Notes: generated by a model from the sequence alone, not told the origin. 64,000 nucleotides of DNA from Solibacillus sp. FSL R7-0668 (GCF_038006205.1 NZ_JBBOUU010000001.1:1800001-1864000); one strand, 5' to 3'; positions 1-9,116 are shown, counted from the stretch's first letter. Translations and numbers: made by a program.

Positions 1-35
1 ATGTATTGTACATACAAATCGGGTAGGTGATTTTT

Positions 36-296
36 TTGGAACAGTTGAGTTTATTTCAAATGCAGGCTGCGATACGAAAGCCAAAATTTTTAGTATTAGA
101 GCAGGTGAAAGTACAGTTAATGGATGAGGAAATTGACAGCGAAACTCATTATTATCGAAAATTCTATGAGCCGCATATAATAAATAAAGTAGGCGAGGTG
201 CTCCAAATCATCATTACAACAAAGGCCATTACGTATGAAGTAGATATTTATGGGACGCGTTATTATTTATTGGAAGAAGAGCTTGTTGGATTGTAG
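36..296 (+). CDS. hypothetical protein, 86 aa
   Basis: I do not recognise this small soluble protein. It has no signal peptide or membrane segment and is rich in charged and beta-prone residues (a KVGEVLQIIITT stretch near the middle). The reading frame opens at a GTG at 27, but that GTG lies inside the ribosome binding site AGGTGA (25-30). The TTG at 36, five bases downstream, is therefore the better start. An in-frame stop at 24-26 shows the gene is complete and not cut by the window edge. It may form a transcription unit with the next small gene. Confidence 0.55.
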   Translation: MEQLSLFQMQAAIRKPKFLVLEQVKVQLMDEEIDSETHYYRKFYEPHIINKVGEVLQIIITTKAITYEVDIYGTRYYLLEEELVGL

Positions 297-379
297 GACT
301 TCAAATGTCATATGTTTTAGGAATATTTCGAAACTTTCAGCACTCTTCACTCGTATAGTAGTGGAACGGAGGGGGCTAT

Positions 380-691
380 ATGACACAATTAAAGACATTT
401 AAATTTATTTTTGTAACAATTGTACTTGTCGTTTTATTTGGATTTGGCGCTATGTATACAAATGTAACGATCTACACAATTGTCGATATAGAGCCAGAGC
501 AAATTATCGAAGAAAACGACCACTACTATTTATTATTCGATGATCGAAAATTGAAATTAAGTGAAAACGCACGTAACCATCTGGAGCTTGATAAATTTCC
601 AACCTATAAATTGACGTATTCTTATAATAAATTACTTGACAAAAAGGGGAAAGTTTTGCGCCTAGAGGTATATGGGAAACAAATTCCATAA
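380..691 (+). CDS. hypothetical membrane-anchored protein, 103 aa
   Basis: Not recognised. One hydrophobic segment at about residues 8-28 (FIFVTIVLVVLFGFGAMY) is followed by a hydrophilic domain of about 70 residues rich in Tyr, Asp and Lys, probably outside the membrane. The start is supported by GGAGGG six bases upstream of the ATG. There is no lipobox, so it is a single-pass anchored protein or has an uncleaved signal. It lies 83 bp after the previous small gene on the same strand. No terminator is visible behind it. Confidence 0.6.
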   Translation: MTQLKTFKFIFVTIVLVVLFGFGAMYTNVTIYTIVDIEPEQIIEENDHYYLLFDDRKLKLSENARNHLELDKFPTYKLTYSYNKLLDKKGKVLRLEVYGKQIP

Positions 692-761
692 ATTTTAAAA
701 TGTATATTCACCATCAAATTAAACATAATTTCATCACAATTGTCGCGACTTCCTAGTGAAA

Positions 762-800
762 TGTAAATTAAATGTTAAATTCAGATGAAATAAATGTTAA
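762..800 (+). promoter_or_regulatory. PhoP-like box: 11-bp-spaced TGTWAA repeats
   Basis: TGTAAA at 762, TGTTAA at 773, the degenerate GATGAA at 784 and TGTTAA at 795 have an exact 11-bp period. Read on the other strand they are TTTACA/TTAACA, the Bacillus PhoP box. The first two also fit the related WalR consensus TGTWAH-N5-TGTWAH. The gene downstream is a Na/phosphate cotransporter, which favours PhoP. Confidence 0.55.
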
Positions 801-910
801 GATAGGTTTTTAGTGGGTTTGAAGGGATTCACAGAAGAACAAACATAATTTCACGTGAGGTTGCGTCGAATAGGTTGTTCGATTGATTATGACATTTGGT
901 GGTGAAATGC

Positions 911-2482
911 ATGCTCACGATTTTTGGTGGGATTGGTCTGTTTTTACTAGGGATGACCATGCTTACGAACGGACTGAAAGAAATTGCCGGAGACGCATTA
1001 AAAAAATGGCTCAACCGGTTTACGAAAGGTCGTATAAGTGCGGTTGTTTCTGGTGCTGTTATGACGATGCTTGTGCAGTCCTCCACGGCAACAACTTTAC
1101 TAACAATTGGCTTTGTTAGTGCAGGATTGCTTACATTTATGCAATCGATTGGTGTTATTATTGGGGCGAATATTGGGAGTACAAGTACGGGTTGGATTAT
1201 TTCATTAATCGGCTTCAAAATTAGTTTACAAACCATGGCATTACCGATAATCGGTGTTGGTGTCTTCATGACCATGATTGCGCCGAATGATATTAAAAAA
1301 TTTGGTAATGTATTAGCAGGATTTGGTTTACTATTTTTAGGGATTGATATGCTACAGCAAGGAATGGGCTCGGCACAGGACTTCATTGCGTTCGATAAAA
1401 TTCCGGCTGACTCCATTATTTCAATCTTTTTATTAATCGTTATTGGGATTGTCATGACGGTCATTATGCAGGCTTCGAGCGCGGCAATGGCAGCGACGTT
1501 AGCGGCATTATTTGCTGGAGCAATTGACTTTGAACAGGCAGCGTATTTAGTCATTGGTCAAAATATTGGTACGACAGCGACCGCACTCTTTGCAGCAATT
1601 GGGGCATCGGTTTCGGCAAAGCGTACGGCAATTACACATTTAATGTTTAATGTCATAACTGCTATAATTGTTACGGCAATTTTTTCATATTTTGTTCAAG
1701 CAACAAAATGGATTACGGTAGCGATTTCAGGTAGCTTTGATGAAACATTGGGCTTAGCAATTTTCCATACGCTATTCAGTGTACTTGGTGCGCTGATTTT
1801 TATTCCGTTAATGCAGCCGTTTGCCAATTTACTCATGAAAATGGTACCAGAGCGTGAAAATGCCTTGACGCGTAATTTAGATGATAGCTTAATGGCAATG
1901 CCTTCTGTTGCAATTGATGTCGTATTTAAAACAATGCGCGATATTATGGTGGAGCTTACGAAGGCGCAGCATCTATTATTACAGTCAAAAAAGGTAACGG
2001 TGGAATATGAAAAGAAAATGCTAGAAGTAGAAGATGCACTTGTTATTACACGTAAGTTTTTAGACGGTATTTTAGTTAGCTCTTCGCGTGATCGTGCCAA
2101 GCTAATTTCTATCTTACATACATTGGATCATTTACATCGTTTAATTAAAGTGTTGCGCGAACAGCAAAAGGTAGAGGCGCTTTATTTACAAGAAAAGTTG
2201 ATGCAAGATTGGCAGGAGCTATTGGAGACAATCGGTGAGCGTTTGTCAGAGGACGAAAAAATGCTCGATATTTCGATTATTTTAGAGCATACTTCTCAAG
2301 ATATGGCACAGCAGCGTCGTAATAAACGTGAGCAATATTTTGAACGCTCAGTATCAAATGAAACACAGTTAGATTTAGCCGTGTCAAAGGTTGATGCATT
2401 ATTATGGATTGACCGTTTGATTTATCATTATTGGCGTGCAACTGCGCGAATGGCTGAGTATCAAACAATCAATGAAGATTAA
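911..2482 (+). CDS. yqeW: Na+/phosphate cotransporter (YqeW/NptA-like)
   Basis: Integral membrane sodium-dependent phosphate symporter of the PNaS family with a C-terminal PhoU-like cytoplasmic domain. The two inverted halves each carry the family Q-S-S type motif: VQSSTATTLL near residue 55 and MQASSAAMAAT near residue 190. From about residue 330 the protein is helical and charged, as in PhoU domains. The frame opens at a TTG (896), but GGTGGTGA sits at the right distance from the ATG at 911, giving 523 residues. It stands alone between a PhoP-like upstream region and a terminator, so phosphate-responsive control is plausible (inference). Confidence 0.9.
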   Translation: MLTIFGGIGLFLLGMTMLTNGLKEIAGDALKKWLNRFTKGRISAVVSGAVMTMLVQSSTATTLLTIGFVSAGLLTFMQSIGVIIGANIGSTSTGWIISLIGFKISLQTMALPIIGVGVFMTMIAPNDIKKFGNVLAGFGLLFLGIDMLQQGMGSAQDFIAFDKIPADSIISIFLLIVIGIVMTVIMQASSAAMAATLAALFAGAIDFEQAAYLVIGQNIGTTATALFAAIGASVSAKRTAITHLMFNVITAIIVTAIFSYFVQATKWITVAISGSFDETLGLAIFHTLFSVLGALIFIPLMQPFANLLMKMVPERENALTRNLDDSLMAMPSVAIDVVFKTMRDIMVELTKAQHLLLQSKKVTVEYEKKMLEVEDALVITRKFLDGILVSSSRDRAKLISILHTLDHLHRLIKVLREQQKVEALYLQEKLMQDWQELLETIGERLSEDEKMLDISIILEHTSQDMAQQRRNKREQYFERSVSNETQLDLAVSKVDALLWIDRLIYHYWRATARMAEYQTINED

Positions 2483-2521
2483 AAAAGGAGGCGTCCGAAT
2501 ATTCGGGACGCTTCCTTTTTA
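2483..2521. terminator. bidirectional rho-independent terminator
   Basis: Inverted repeat GGAGGCGTCC / GGGACGCTTCC with A-rich and T-rich flanks, between converging genes. Confidence 0.85.
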
Positions 2522-2713
2522 TTTTTGATATTTCTTTTCTAGTTTCATACCAACGATACGAATGACAATGCCGATTAAAATAAAAATCCATCCAAGACCG
2601 ATAAAAATATAGTTTAACGTTTGATTTGAATTTGGAATGACATCAAAAAGCCCTAAGCAAACGACGATAATGCCAGAAAATGATACTAAAAGGCCAGCAG
2701 TTACAATACTCAC
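2519..2713 (-). CDS. small two-TM membrane protein, 64 aa
   Basis: A 64-residue protein made of two hydrophobic helices (about residues 3-25 and 34-54) joined by a short polar loop (DVIPNSNQT) and ending in a basic tail (KLEKKYQK). The start is GTG with AGAGGTGA six bases upstream. I do not recognise a named family. Many Bacilli carry such small hydrophobic proteins of unknown role. It converges on yqeW and shares its terminator. Confidence 0.6.
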   Translation of the reverse strand: MSIVTAGLLVSFSGIIVVCLGLFDVIPNSNQTLNYIFIGLGWIFILIGIVIRIVGMKLEKKYQK

Positions 2714-2881
2714 ATTTCTTCACCTCTAGCGCAAATTTTATCATGAATCATGCATACAATTCAATGAACTCAAATAAAGTCATAGAGGTGTCACAAAAAT
2801 TTTCGATCTTTACTTTATATTCTGAAACTTTATGCAATTCTTTTCGTAATATAGAAATAATAGGAAAAAGGGGGATGTAAG

Positions 2882-5089
2882 ATGAAGAAATGGGCGAGTA
2901 TTATAAGTGCATCGGCCGTTGCATTAAGCTTATTTACAGCGGGGACGGTGGCCAATGCGAATATGGGTACAACTTCAAATGACGAGCGTCAACAAATTTA
3001 CGTAGCCATTACGGATGAAGATGTTACGAAAGAGGTACTTATTGAGAAATTAAAAGCGGTATTACCGGAGCTGTTTGGTTCATTTAGTAATAGCGATTTT
3101 ACGATGTCCACAATGAGCTATCATTATTCGGATGATTTAACAACGCGTTATGAATTATCCTTTTCGAAAACCGTTAATAAGCAGTCACAATCGGGAAGTA
3201 TTATTTTTAAAGAAGGCGATTTTGAAATTGAATCACTTACCATCTCCCCAACCATTACAAAGGATTCATTATTTCCAGGTAAAATCACAGAGCAGCAAGC
3301 ACAAAAGATTGCAACAGACTTTGTGAGAAAAGTAACGGGATCATCGGATTTCATTACAGTGAGTCAGGTGCCGAGTTATTTTTCAACGCGCTTAATTACT
3401 GAACCCATTTCGTATGCGTATTCATTTATGAAAACTGAAAAAAATATTCCCATTCAAGATCAAGGGATGTATGTAAGTATTCTTGGAGATGGGACAATTC
3501 AATACTATATGCAAATTGCACCGATGACGCAGCGCTTTGCATTTGAGGAAGAATCAAATATTATGACGAAAAGTGCAGCTATAGCCAAAATGAAAGAAAC
3601 GCTAAAAGTATCGCTGCAATATTCCTATGATTATAGCTCTTATAATGCAAAACCTACTGTACGCTTAGTATATCTTCCGGCAGCAGACTATATCGGGGTT
3701 CATGCGAAATCAGGGAAGTGGCATAGCAATACGGGAGAGACCGAGCAAATCCAGGCAAAAGCTCCATCACCAATTGTTGACAAGCCATTACAGGCAAGTA
3801 AACCAATAACACTTGAGGAAGCAAAGCAATATGTTAAAAAGCTCGCACAATCAAACGCGAACGGGGAGAAATTAACGATTGATTCTGCTTATGAGTATGA
3901 GAGTGAAGGGACAAGCATTATAAGTATTTCTTATTCATACCATAAGAAAAATGCTTCGTTTGGTACGTCCGTGGAATTCAATAAAAACACGGGCGAACTT
4001 TTAAACTATTTTGATATGTCAGATTCGATTCCTTATCTAGATGCACCTGAGGACAATACACCACGCCTTGACGATGCGAAGGTGCTAGCGATTGCGACGG
4101 ATTATGCGAAACAATTTGCACCAGCCTCAATCCATGAATATTCAATGCCTATATATAACATAAGCTATTCTGAGGAAAATAAAATGCATACGGTTTCATT
4201 CCCACGGATGAAAAATGGTCTTATTGTAAACGGCGATAATATTTCCGTGTCTATTAGTAATAAAGGAGAGCTGAAATCCTACTACAGAAGTAACTTAACA
4301 ATTGATGAATGGCCAGCACTAGATGAAGTTATTTCGCAACAAGAAGCGCAAAAGCAATTCGAAGCAGCCTTAGATGCCATGCTTGTGTACCAATCCGTCT
4401 ACAATCAAGAAGGAAAATATGAGCTGCTTTACACGCCAACGATTAATAAGGAGTCAATTTATCAAATGGATGCGTTGACGGGTGAATTTTTGAATGTGTA
4501 TGGACTGAAAAAGAAGGAAATAATTACACACCCAACAGCTGAAAAAGAGCTGAATTATTTAATTCAAGCAGGGGCAATTGAAGTGAAAGACGCCAAAAGT
4601 TTCAATGCAGACCAGCCGATTTCACAAGGGGAAGCATTAAAGGCTATTATAAAATCGATTAGCTATTTCTATGAGGACTATGCTTATAGTAGTGGTGAAA
4701 ATAGTGAGGATACAATCAAACTTGTGCCAAAGGACAATCCGTATTATTCAACGGTGGAATCCGCTTACCGCATGGGGATGATTAAAGAGGGAGATCAGCT
4801 AGCGATTGACAAGAACGTAACGAAAGAGCAGCTAGCGGTGTGGTTTGTTCGTGCATTAGGTCTCGAACAAGCCGCGAAATATCCTACGATTTATAAGCTG
4901 GATGTGAACGATGTGCATGAAATTTCACCAGCAAATATTGGCTATGTAACGTTAGTAAATGCGTTAAAGCTACAGCCATTAACAGATAATAAATTCCAGC
5001 CGAAAAAAGAAATATCATACGCTGAATTAGCGGTTTCGATTATTAATGTAGCCTATGCAATTGCAGAAAAACAAAATACAGGCTACTAA
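2882..5089 (+). CDS. secreted YcdB/YcdC-like protein with SLH-like C-terminus
   Basis: A 735-residue exported protein. Residues 1-26 are a Sec signal peptide ending ANA. Residues about 30-520 contain repeated PepSY-like YcdB/YcdC units (for example the LTLEEAKQYVKKLA and ARLDDAKVLAIATDYA type helices followed by beta strands). The last 170 or so residues resemble S-layer homology repeats (ELNYLIQAGAIEV..., ANIGYVTLVNAL), which anchor proteins to secondary wall polymer. The RBS GGGGG lies ahead of the ATG. Substrate or partner is unknown; PepSY domains often act as inhibitors or modulators of proteases. Single-gene unit followed by a terminator. Confidence 0.75.
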   Translation: MKKWASIISASAVALSLFTAGTVANANMGTTSNDERQQIYVAITDEDVTKEVLIEKLKAVLPELFGSFSNSDFTMSTMSYHYSDDLTTRYELSFSKTVNKQSQSGSIIFKEGDFEIESLTISPTITKDSLFPGKITEQQAQKIATDFVRKVTGSSDFITVSQVPSYFSTRLITEPISYAYSFMKTEKNIPIQDQGMYVSILGDGTIQYYMQIAPMTQRFAFEEESNIMTKSAAIAKMKETLKVSLQYSYDYSSYNAKPTVRLVYLPAADYIGVHAKSGKWHSNTGETEQIQAKAPSPIVDKPLQASKPITLEEAKQYVKKLAQSNANGEKLTIDSAYEYESEGTSIISISYSYHKKNASFGTSVEFNKNTGELLNYFDMSDSIPYLDAPEDNTPRLDDAKVLAIATDYAKQFAPASIHEYSMPIYNISYSEENKMHTVSFPRMKNGLIVNGDNISVSISNKGELKSYYRSNLTIDEWPALDEVISQQEAQKQFEAALDAMLVYQSVYNQEGKYELLYTPTINKESIYQMDALTGEFLNVYGLKKKEIITHPTAEKELNYLIQAGAIEVKDAKSFNADQPISQGEALKAIIKSISYFYEDYAYSSGENSEDTIKLVPKDNPYYSTVESAYRMGMIKEGDQLAIDKNVTKEQLAVWFVRALGLEQAAKYPTIYKLDVNDVHEISPANIGYVTLVNALKLQPLTDNKFQPKKEISYAELAVSIINVAYAIAEKQNTGY

Positions 5090-5095
5090 ATAAAG

Positions 5096-5137
5096 TACAC
5101 CTCACTATACAATCTGTGTAGTGAGGTGTCGTTTTTA
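5096..5137 (+). terminator. rho-independent terminator
   Basis: ACACCTCACTA / TAGTGAGGTGT stem followed by GTTTTT, just after the wall-protein gene. Confidence 0.85.
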
Positions 5138-5338
5138 GCGCATTTTCAATGATTTGTCCTTGTATAGTCACAAAATTAAGAATGTACGTTCGAATTTTCT
5201 TAGAACGTAGTGGTTTCTGGAAAGGATTTTATGTTAAAATAAGAAAAAGCACGGAATCCTAAAAAAAAGAGCGAAAATTTTTAGGAAACGATGTAATATA
5301 GTTAAAGTAATTAATCATTAATGGAAGTTGGGAAAAAC

Positions 5339-5761
5339 ATGCAAAAAAATAAATATCGCATTCATAGCAATGCATTATTTGAAATTGCGCAAAGTCGTGC
5401 GTTTACCGAAAAGGATGCTATCGAAGAGCGCTTCGATGAAGAGGGAAAAATTAAATTAGTAAGTGACCGTGCTGGAGCGGATCTTACGTTATCATTAGTA
5501 AAAACCGAAGATGGTCTTGCATACGTAGTTAAATGGGATGATTCTGAAGAAGTATATAAAGGTTGGAACATGGCTTGGGAAGAATTTACTTGGTGCTTAG
5601 GCGTTGTAAACAAGCCAATTGAAGAAGCAGCAAAAAAAGCGGCAGAAGAAGCAGCAGCTCGTCGTGCAGAAGAAGCGGCATTAGCGGCAGCAAGCGAAGT
5701 CACATTGGAAGAAAATGATTTTGAAGCTGAAGAAGTTGCAGCGGAGAATTTAGAGAAATAA
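5339..5761 (+). CDS. hypothetical acidic/Ala-rich protein, 140 aa
   Basis: Unrecognised. The N-terminal 85 residues look like a small globular domain with a conserved-looking aromatic segment (YVVKWDDSEEVYKGWNMAW). The C-terminal third is a low-complexity Ala/Glu helix (repeats of AAEEAAARRAEEAA) predicted to be a coiled coil with an acidic tail. An ATG at 5321 exists but has no RBS. The ATG at 5339 is preceded by GGAAGTTGGG and is preferred. Monocistronic, with its own strong terminator. Confidence 0.6.
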   Translation: MQKNKYRIHSNALFEIAQSRAFTEKDAIEERFDEEGKIKLVSDRAGADLTLSLVKTEDGLAYVVKWDDSEEVYKGWNMAWEEFTWCLGVVNKPIEEAAKKAAEEAAARRAEEAALAAASEVTLEENDFEAEEVAAENLEK

Positions 5762-5764
5762 TAT

Positions 5765-5808
5765 ACAAAAAACCGTCTAGCATCTGTTGCTTAGACGGTT
5801 TTTTGTTG
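5765..5808 (+). terminator. rho-independent terminator
   Basis: AACCGTCTA / TAGACGGTT stem followed by TTTTTT. Confidence 0.9.
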
Positions 5809-5858
5809 GACTATATGTGAAACGAAGGGAAATGTCTCAGAAGATCTAGTTTTGGATA

Positions 5859-7208
5859 TTATTTATGATCTGGTCCAACGAGCGCATAGCGTTCCCACTT
5901 ACGACTACGCCAGCGGAAAATAACTAAAATGGCACGAATCCATTCATCACAGGAAATGGCTAACCATACGCCGATTAAGCCTAAATCAAGGACGAATACA
6001 AATAAGTAACCGAGTGACAGTCCGATACAAATCATGGAAATTATCCCGATACGCACAGGGTAGGTCGCATCTCCAGCAGCACGTAGCGAGTTGATAATTG
6101 TAATATTAATGGTACGACCCGTTTCTAAAAAGATACTTAATAATAGGACGCTAGCCCCGATTTGAATGATGTTTTCATTGTCAGTAAATACACGCATGAG
6201 CGGCTCGCGGAAGGTTGTAACTAGCGCCACCATCACCAGTGTAAATACAAGCGCTGATTTTACGCTAAACCATACTGTTTTATAGGCGAGGTCCTTTTCT
6301 CCAGCGCCAACATAACGCCCTATTAAAATAGCGGTACCTGAACCAATCGCCATCGCAAATAAATACGTAAACATGGAAATATTCATGGCGTATTGACGTG
6401 CAGACAATGCTTCCGCTCCGACGTATGTTACATAGTAAAGTAATACGATTTGGCTCGTTTGATACAATACTTGCTCAAGGGCAGATGGAATTCCGATTTT
6501 TAAAATCTTTGTAATGTATTTTTTAGATAGACTATAATAATCAGCAAATTGAATGCGTACTTCCAGTGCCTGATACAGCAACCAGAAAAATACAACTGCT
6601 GCGACAATACGGCTAATGACAGAAGAAATGGCTGCCCCTTCAACACCAAGCTCCGGTGCCCCAAATTTCCCGAAAATTAAAATATAGTTCAAAATGACAT
6701 GAAGCACGTTCATTCCAAGTGATACATACATCGTTTGCTTCGTCCAACCCTGTACACGAATGACAGAAGATAGCGATGTAATTAGTGCCTGAACAAAAAT
6801 AAAGCCCCCAACAATCGCTAAATAGCTTTGCGCGGCTTCAAGCACAGCACCTTGTAGGTTCATCATCTTCATAATGGCATCTGAAAATAAGAGAAACACG
6901 CCACTTAATACGAGGCCAATAACCAAGTTTAATGTAACGGATAGCGCGGCAATTTTCGAAGCATCTTCCAATAAGCGTGAACCTAAATATTGTGAGACGA
7001 CAATCGAAGCCCCTGTGCCAATCACACCTAATAACAGAATCGCAATTTGGATATATTGGTTCGCGGTTCCGACACCAGCAACGGCATTGTCTGAAACGGC
7101 ACTTAACATGAACGTATCGGCAAGTCCCATCAGCATAAATAAAAACAGCTCTAAAAATAAAGGCCATGTAAGTTTAAATAAGCTTAATTCCTTTGTAGTA
7201 TTTGCCAT
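5859..7208 (-). CDS. MATE family efflux transporter
   Basis: A 449-residue, 12-helix transporter of the multidrug and toxic compound extrusion family. These proteins export cationic drugs or metabolites using Na+ or H+. The N-terminus LTWPLFLELFLFMLMGLADTFMLSAVS is the typical first helix (P-x-x-x-E ... D-T motif). The two six-helix bundles are about residues 10-225 and 235-440. Start ATG with AAAGAGTGA upstream. Transcribed alone and divergent from the LysM/3D gene. Substrate cannot be predicted. Confidence 0.88.
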   Translation of the reverse strand: MANTTKELSLFKLTWPLFLELFLFMLMGLADTFMLSAVSDNAVAGVGTANQYIQIAILLLGVIGTGASIVVSQYLGSRLLEDASKIAALSVTLNLVIGLVLSGVFLLFSDAIMKMMNLQGAVLEAAQSYLAIVGGFIFVQALITSLSSVIRVQGWTKQTMYVSLGMNVLHVILNYILIFGKFGAPELGVEGAAISSVISRIVAAVVFFWLLYQALEVRIQFADYYSLSKKYITKILKIGIPSALEQVLYQTSQIVLLYYVTYVGAEALSARQYAMNISMFTYLFAMAIGSGTAILIGRYVGAGEKDLAYKTVWFSVKSALVFTLVMVALVTTFREPLMRVFTDNENIIQIGASVLLLSIFLETGRTINITIINSLRAAGDATYPVRIGIISMICIGLSLGYLFVFVLDLGLIGVWLAISCDEWIRAILVIFRWRSRKWERYALVGPDHK

Positions 7209-7217
7209 ATGACGTCA

Positions 7218-7422
7218 CTCTTTCAATAAATTTTCTATTCGGTCTTTTACGTCGAACCTTTTTAAAAACAAGACGTATCGTACCATAAATAGGTAGTTGA
7301 AGATAGTCCGAATTTCGAAACAAAGGAATATTTATTGAAAATAATACAATTTTGACTATTTTAGGTTGTGGGAAATTAATTATCTGATATTCGTAATATA
7401 AAAACGACAAAATTCGACTTCC
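7218..7422. other. intergenic region, divergent promoters
   Basis: AT-rich spacer between the MATE gene and the LysM/3D gene. No coding sequence is credible here. The WalR-type box described next lies at its right end. Confidence 0.5.
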
Positions 7423-7439
7423 TGTTACGGGATTGTAAT
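7423..7439 (+). promoter_or_regulatory. WalR-type box
   Basis: TGTTAC-GGGAT-TGTAAT fits the WalR (YycF) consensus TGTWAH-N5-TGTWAH exactly. It lies 110 bp upstream of a YocH-like gene; yocH is a classical WalR target in B. subtilis. Confidence 0.6.
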
Positions 7440-7548
7440 GGTTGTAACATGAAGTTGTTATATTACTGAAACATAAAGTAGGTATGCTAGTACAAGTTGA
7501 ATCAAAAAGATTTTTCACGAAAATGATATTGGAGGGAAATAGTCAAGT

Positions 7549-8085
7549 ATGATCAAGAAAATATTAGCATTTTCAGTGGCAATTGCCGCGAGCACATTTA
7601 TTTTTGCAAGCCCGTCTTTCGCAGCTACACATACAGTAACATCAGGTGAGACATTATTTTCAATTGCACCCAAATATAACGTTACCGCAACCGCATTAAA
7701 AAAGGAAAATATGTTAATAACGAATAATCTTTTCATTAATCAGGTGCTTCAAATCCCTGAAAAAGTTTCTGCAACACATCCGTCAAATGTAAAGAAAACG
7801 TATTCAATGACAGCTACAGCCTATACAGCGAATTGCAAGGGTTGCTCGGGAATTACGAAAACTGGATTAAACTTACGTAAAAACCCAGAGCTTAAAGTAA
7901 TCGCAGTTGATCCTAAAATTATTCCACTTGGCTCAAAAGTGTGGGTGGAAGGCTATGGCATTGCAGTTGCCGGTGATACAGGCGGCGCTATTAAAGGAAA
8001 TAAAATCGATGTTTTTGTCAAAAATAAATCAATAGCCTATGACTGGGGACGTAAAAAGGTGACAGTCAAGCTGTTAAAATCATAA
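7549..8085 (+). CDS. LysM + 3D domain cell-wall protein (YocH-like)
   Basis: Exported 178-residue protein, probably a murein-active (lytic transglycosylase-like) enzyme that binds peptidoglycan. Residues 1-25 are a signal peptide (ending SFA). One LysM repeat spans about 27-70 (HTVTSGETLFSIAPKYN...NQVLQIP). A 3D domain spans about 95-175, with the three conserved Asp in AVDPKIIPLGS, AGDTGGAIKG and NKIDVFV. It has one LysM where YocH has two. RBS TTGGAGGG precedes the ATG. Own terminator downstream; the WalR-type box upstream suggests coupling to wall homeostasis. Confidence 0.85.
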   Translation: MIKKILAFSVAIAASTFIFASPSFAATHTVTSGETLFSIAPKYNVTATALKKENMLITNNLFINQVLQIPEKVSATHPSNVKKTYSMTATAYTANCKGCSGITKTGLNLRKNPELKVIAVDPKIIPLGSKVWVEGYGIAVAGDTGGAIKGNKIDVFVKNKSIAYDWGRKKVTVKLLKS

Positions 8086-8121
8086 AAGGAAGGTCATGCA
8101 AATGCTGCATGACCTTTATTT
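8086..8121 (+). terminator. rho-independent terminator
   Basis: AAGGTCATGCA / TGCATGACCTT stem followed by a T-rich run. Confidence 0.85.
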
Positions 8122-8209
8122 GTTATTCTGTATTGTCCAAAAAGATGTTTTCTAGAAGGAAACGTTTTATAATTAACAGTTGGATGCGTTAAATAGGAAG
8201 GGGAATCTT

Positions 8210-8380
8210 ATGTTTACATATGAAGCCATTTGCCGTTATTGCCGCAAGCCCTTTACATTACGAGAAGGTACAAAAAAATACCAGCAATATAAGGTAAATC
8301 GTCAGGCTAATATTTCGTGTGATAGCTGTGAACGACGCATTGAGGACGATTCACGTAAATATCTATTTGACCGAGATTAA
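8210..8380 (+). CDS. small zinc-ribbon protein, 56 aa
   Basis: Contains two CxxC pairs (C-R-Y-C and C-D-S-C) about 30 residues apart, the arrangement of a zinc ribbon. The rest is basic and hydrophilic. It could be a small nucleic-acid-binding or adaptor protein; it resembles YlaI-type minis only in general layout. The frame opens at TTG 8180, but the AAGGGG at 8198-8203 places the start at ATG 8210. Converges with the next gene; the stop codon overlaps that gene's end by a few bases. Confidence 0.6.
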   Translation: MFTYEAICRYCRKPFTLREGTKKYQQYKVNRQANISCDSCERRIEDDSRKYLFDRD

Positions 8381-8646
8381 AGTTGCATCATTCTTTTGAG
8401 ATGCCTCATTTCGCCAATGAGATCGTCCATTTGGCGCTGCATTTGCTCTACTTCAAATGGAAATAAGTTACTTTCGGTTGTCTTTGAGCTTGAGGAAGTG
8501 GAAGAGGCCTCCTCTAATAAACGTAGCGTAATGCCAGCAGAAATAGTGGCTAGCATATCGCCAATCGTTAAGACAGCAGCGCTAGCATACTCAAATCGTG
8601 CAGCTAAAATTTCGAGTGATTGTTCATTATTCGAGCGTTTATTCAA
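8377..8646 (-). CDS. TLGDGL-family coiled-coil miniprotein, paralog A
   Basis: An 89-residue protein of unknown function. A hydrophobic helix (about 20-45) contains AAVLTIGDMLATISAG, followed by a Ser-rich linker and a C-terminal coiled coil (about 65-89, QMQRQMDDLIGEMRHLKR). Two other genes in this window (47140-47400, broken, and 49296-49568) have the same layout and the core xTLGDGLATxAA. The frame opens at 8664, but AGGAGG lies inside it and the TTG at 8646 follows at proper distance. Role unknown; a small membrane-associated oligomer is a reasonable guess. Confidence 0.6.
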   Translation of the reverse strand: MNKRSNNEQSLEILAARFEYASAAVLTIGDMLATISAGITLRLLEEASSTSSSSKTTESNLFPFEVEQMQRQMDDLIGEMRHLKRMMQL

Positions 8647-8738
8647 CAAGCTTCCTCCTAGCAATAGGTTTAGCTAGTATATGCAAGGATAGAATAAAAT
8701 GAGCAGATAAATTACAAGGATGCGAAAGGAGGATGAAG

Positions 8739-9071
8739 ATGGAAGCAAAAAAACACCAAATTGAATGCCACAACTGTCAGGAAAGGATGACCATTGATTT
8801 TGCAACCGCCAATTTTGCGACAGCTGTGAGTGTCATTAACGGCAAAAAAACGGAAACCCGTACATATTTTGAACAATGCCCGAACTGTGACGCCGTAAAT
8901 AAAGTAACAAGCGACAACAAAGAAGAATGGGGAAAACGCAAAGGACCTAATATCAAATTCTTTATGTTTTCCGGCATGCTTGGTTGTCTATTATTTTTAG
9001 TTTTAGGCATACTGGCACTCTATTTTGCATTTCAGGGGCTTGGTTTTGTTGTGGATTGGCTGTATAAATAG
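8739..9071 (+). CDS. zinc-ribbon protein with C-terminal TM, 110 aa
   Basis: The N-terminal half carries two Cys pairs (C-H-N-C and C-P-N-C, about 40 residues apart) forming a probable zinc ribbon on the cytoplasmic side. Residues about 77-105 are one or two hydrophobic helices (FMFSGMLGCLLFLVLGILAL). Family not recognised. AAAGGAGG is ideally placed for ATG 8739 rather than ATG 8733. Confidence 0.6.
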   Translation: MEAKKHQIECHNCQERMTIDFATANFATAVSVINGKKTETRTYFEQCPNCDAVNKVTSDNKEEWGKRKGPNIKFFMFSGMLGCLLFLVLGILALYFAFQGLGFVVDWLYK

Positions 9072-9116
9072 CCAACGTTCGTGTATAATGAAAGCTTCGT
9101 GGAGGTGTAATCGACA

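Noticed and set aside
829-1554. Long minus-strand frame opposite the Na/Pi cotransporter
   Set aside because: It is antisense to a convincing gene, has no RBS and a low-complexity Ile/Thr/Ala composition typical of a shadow frame.
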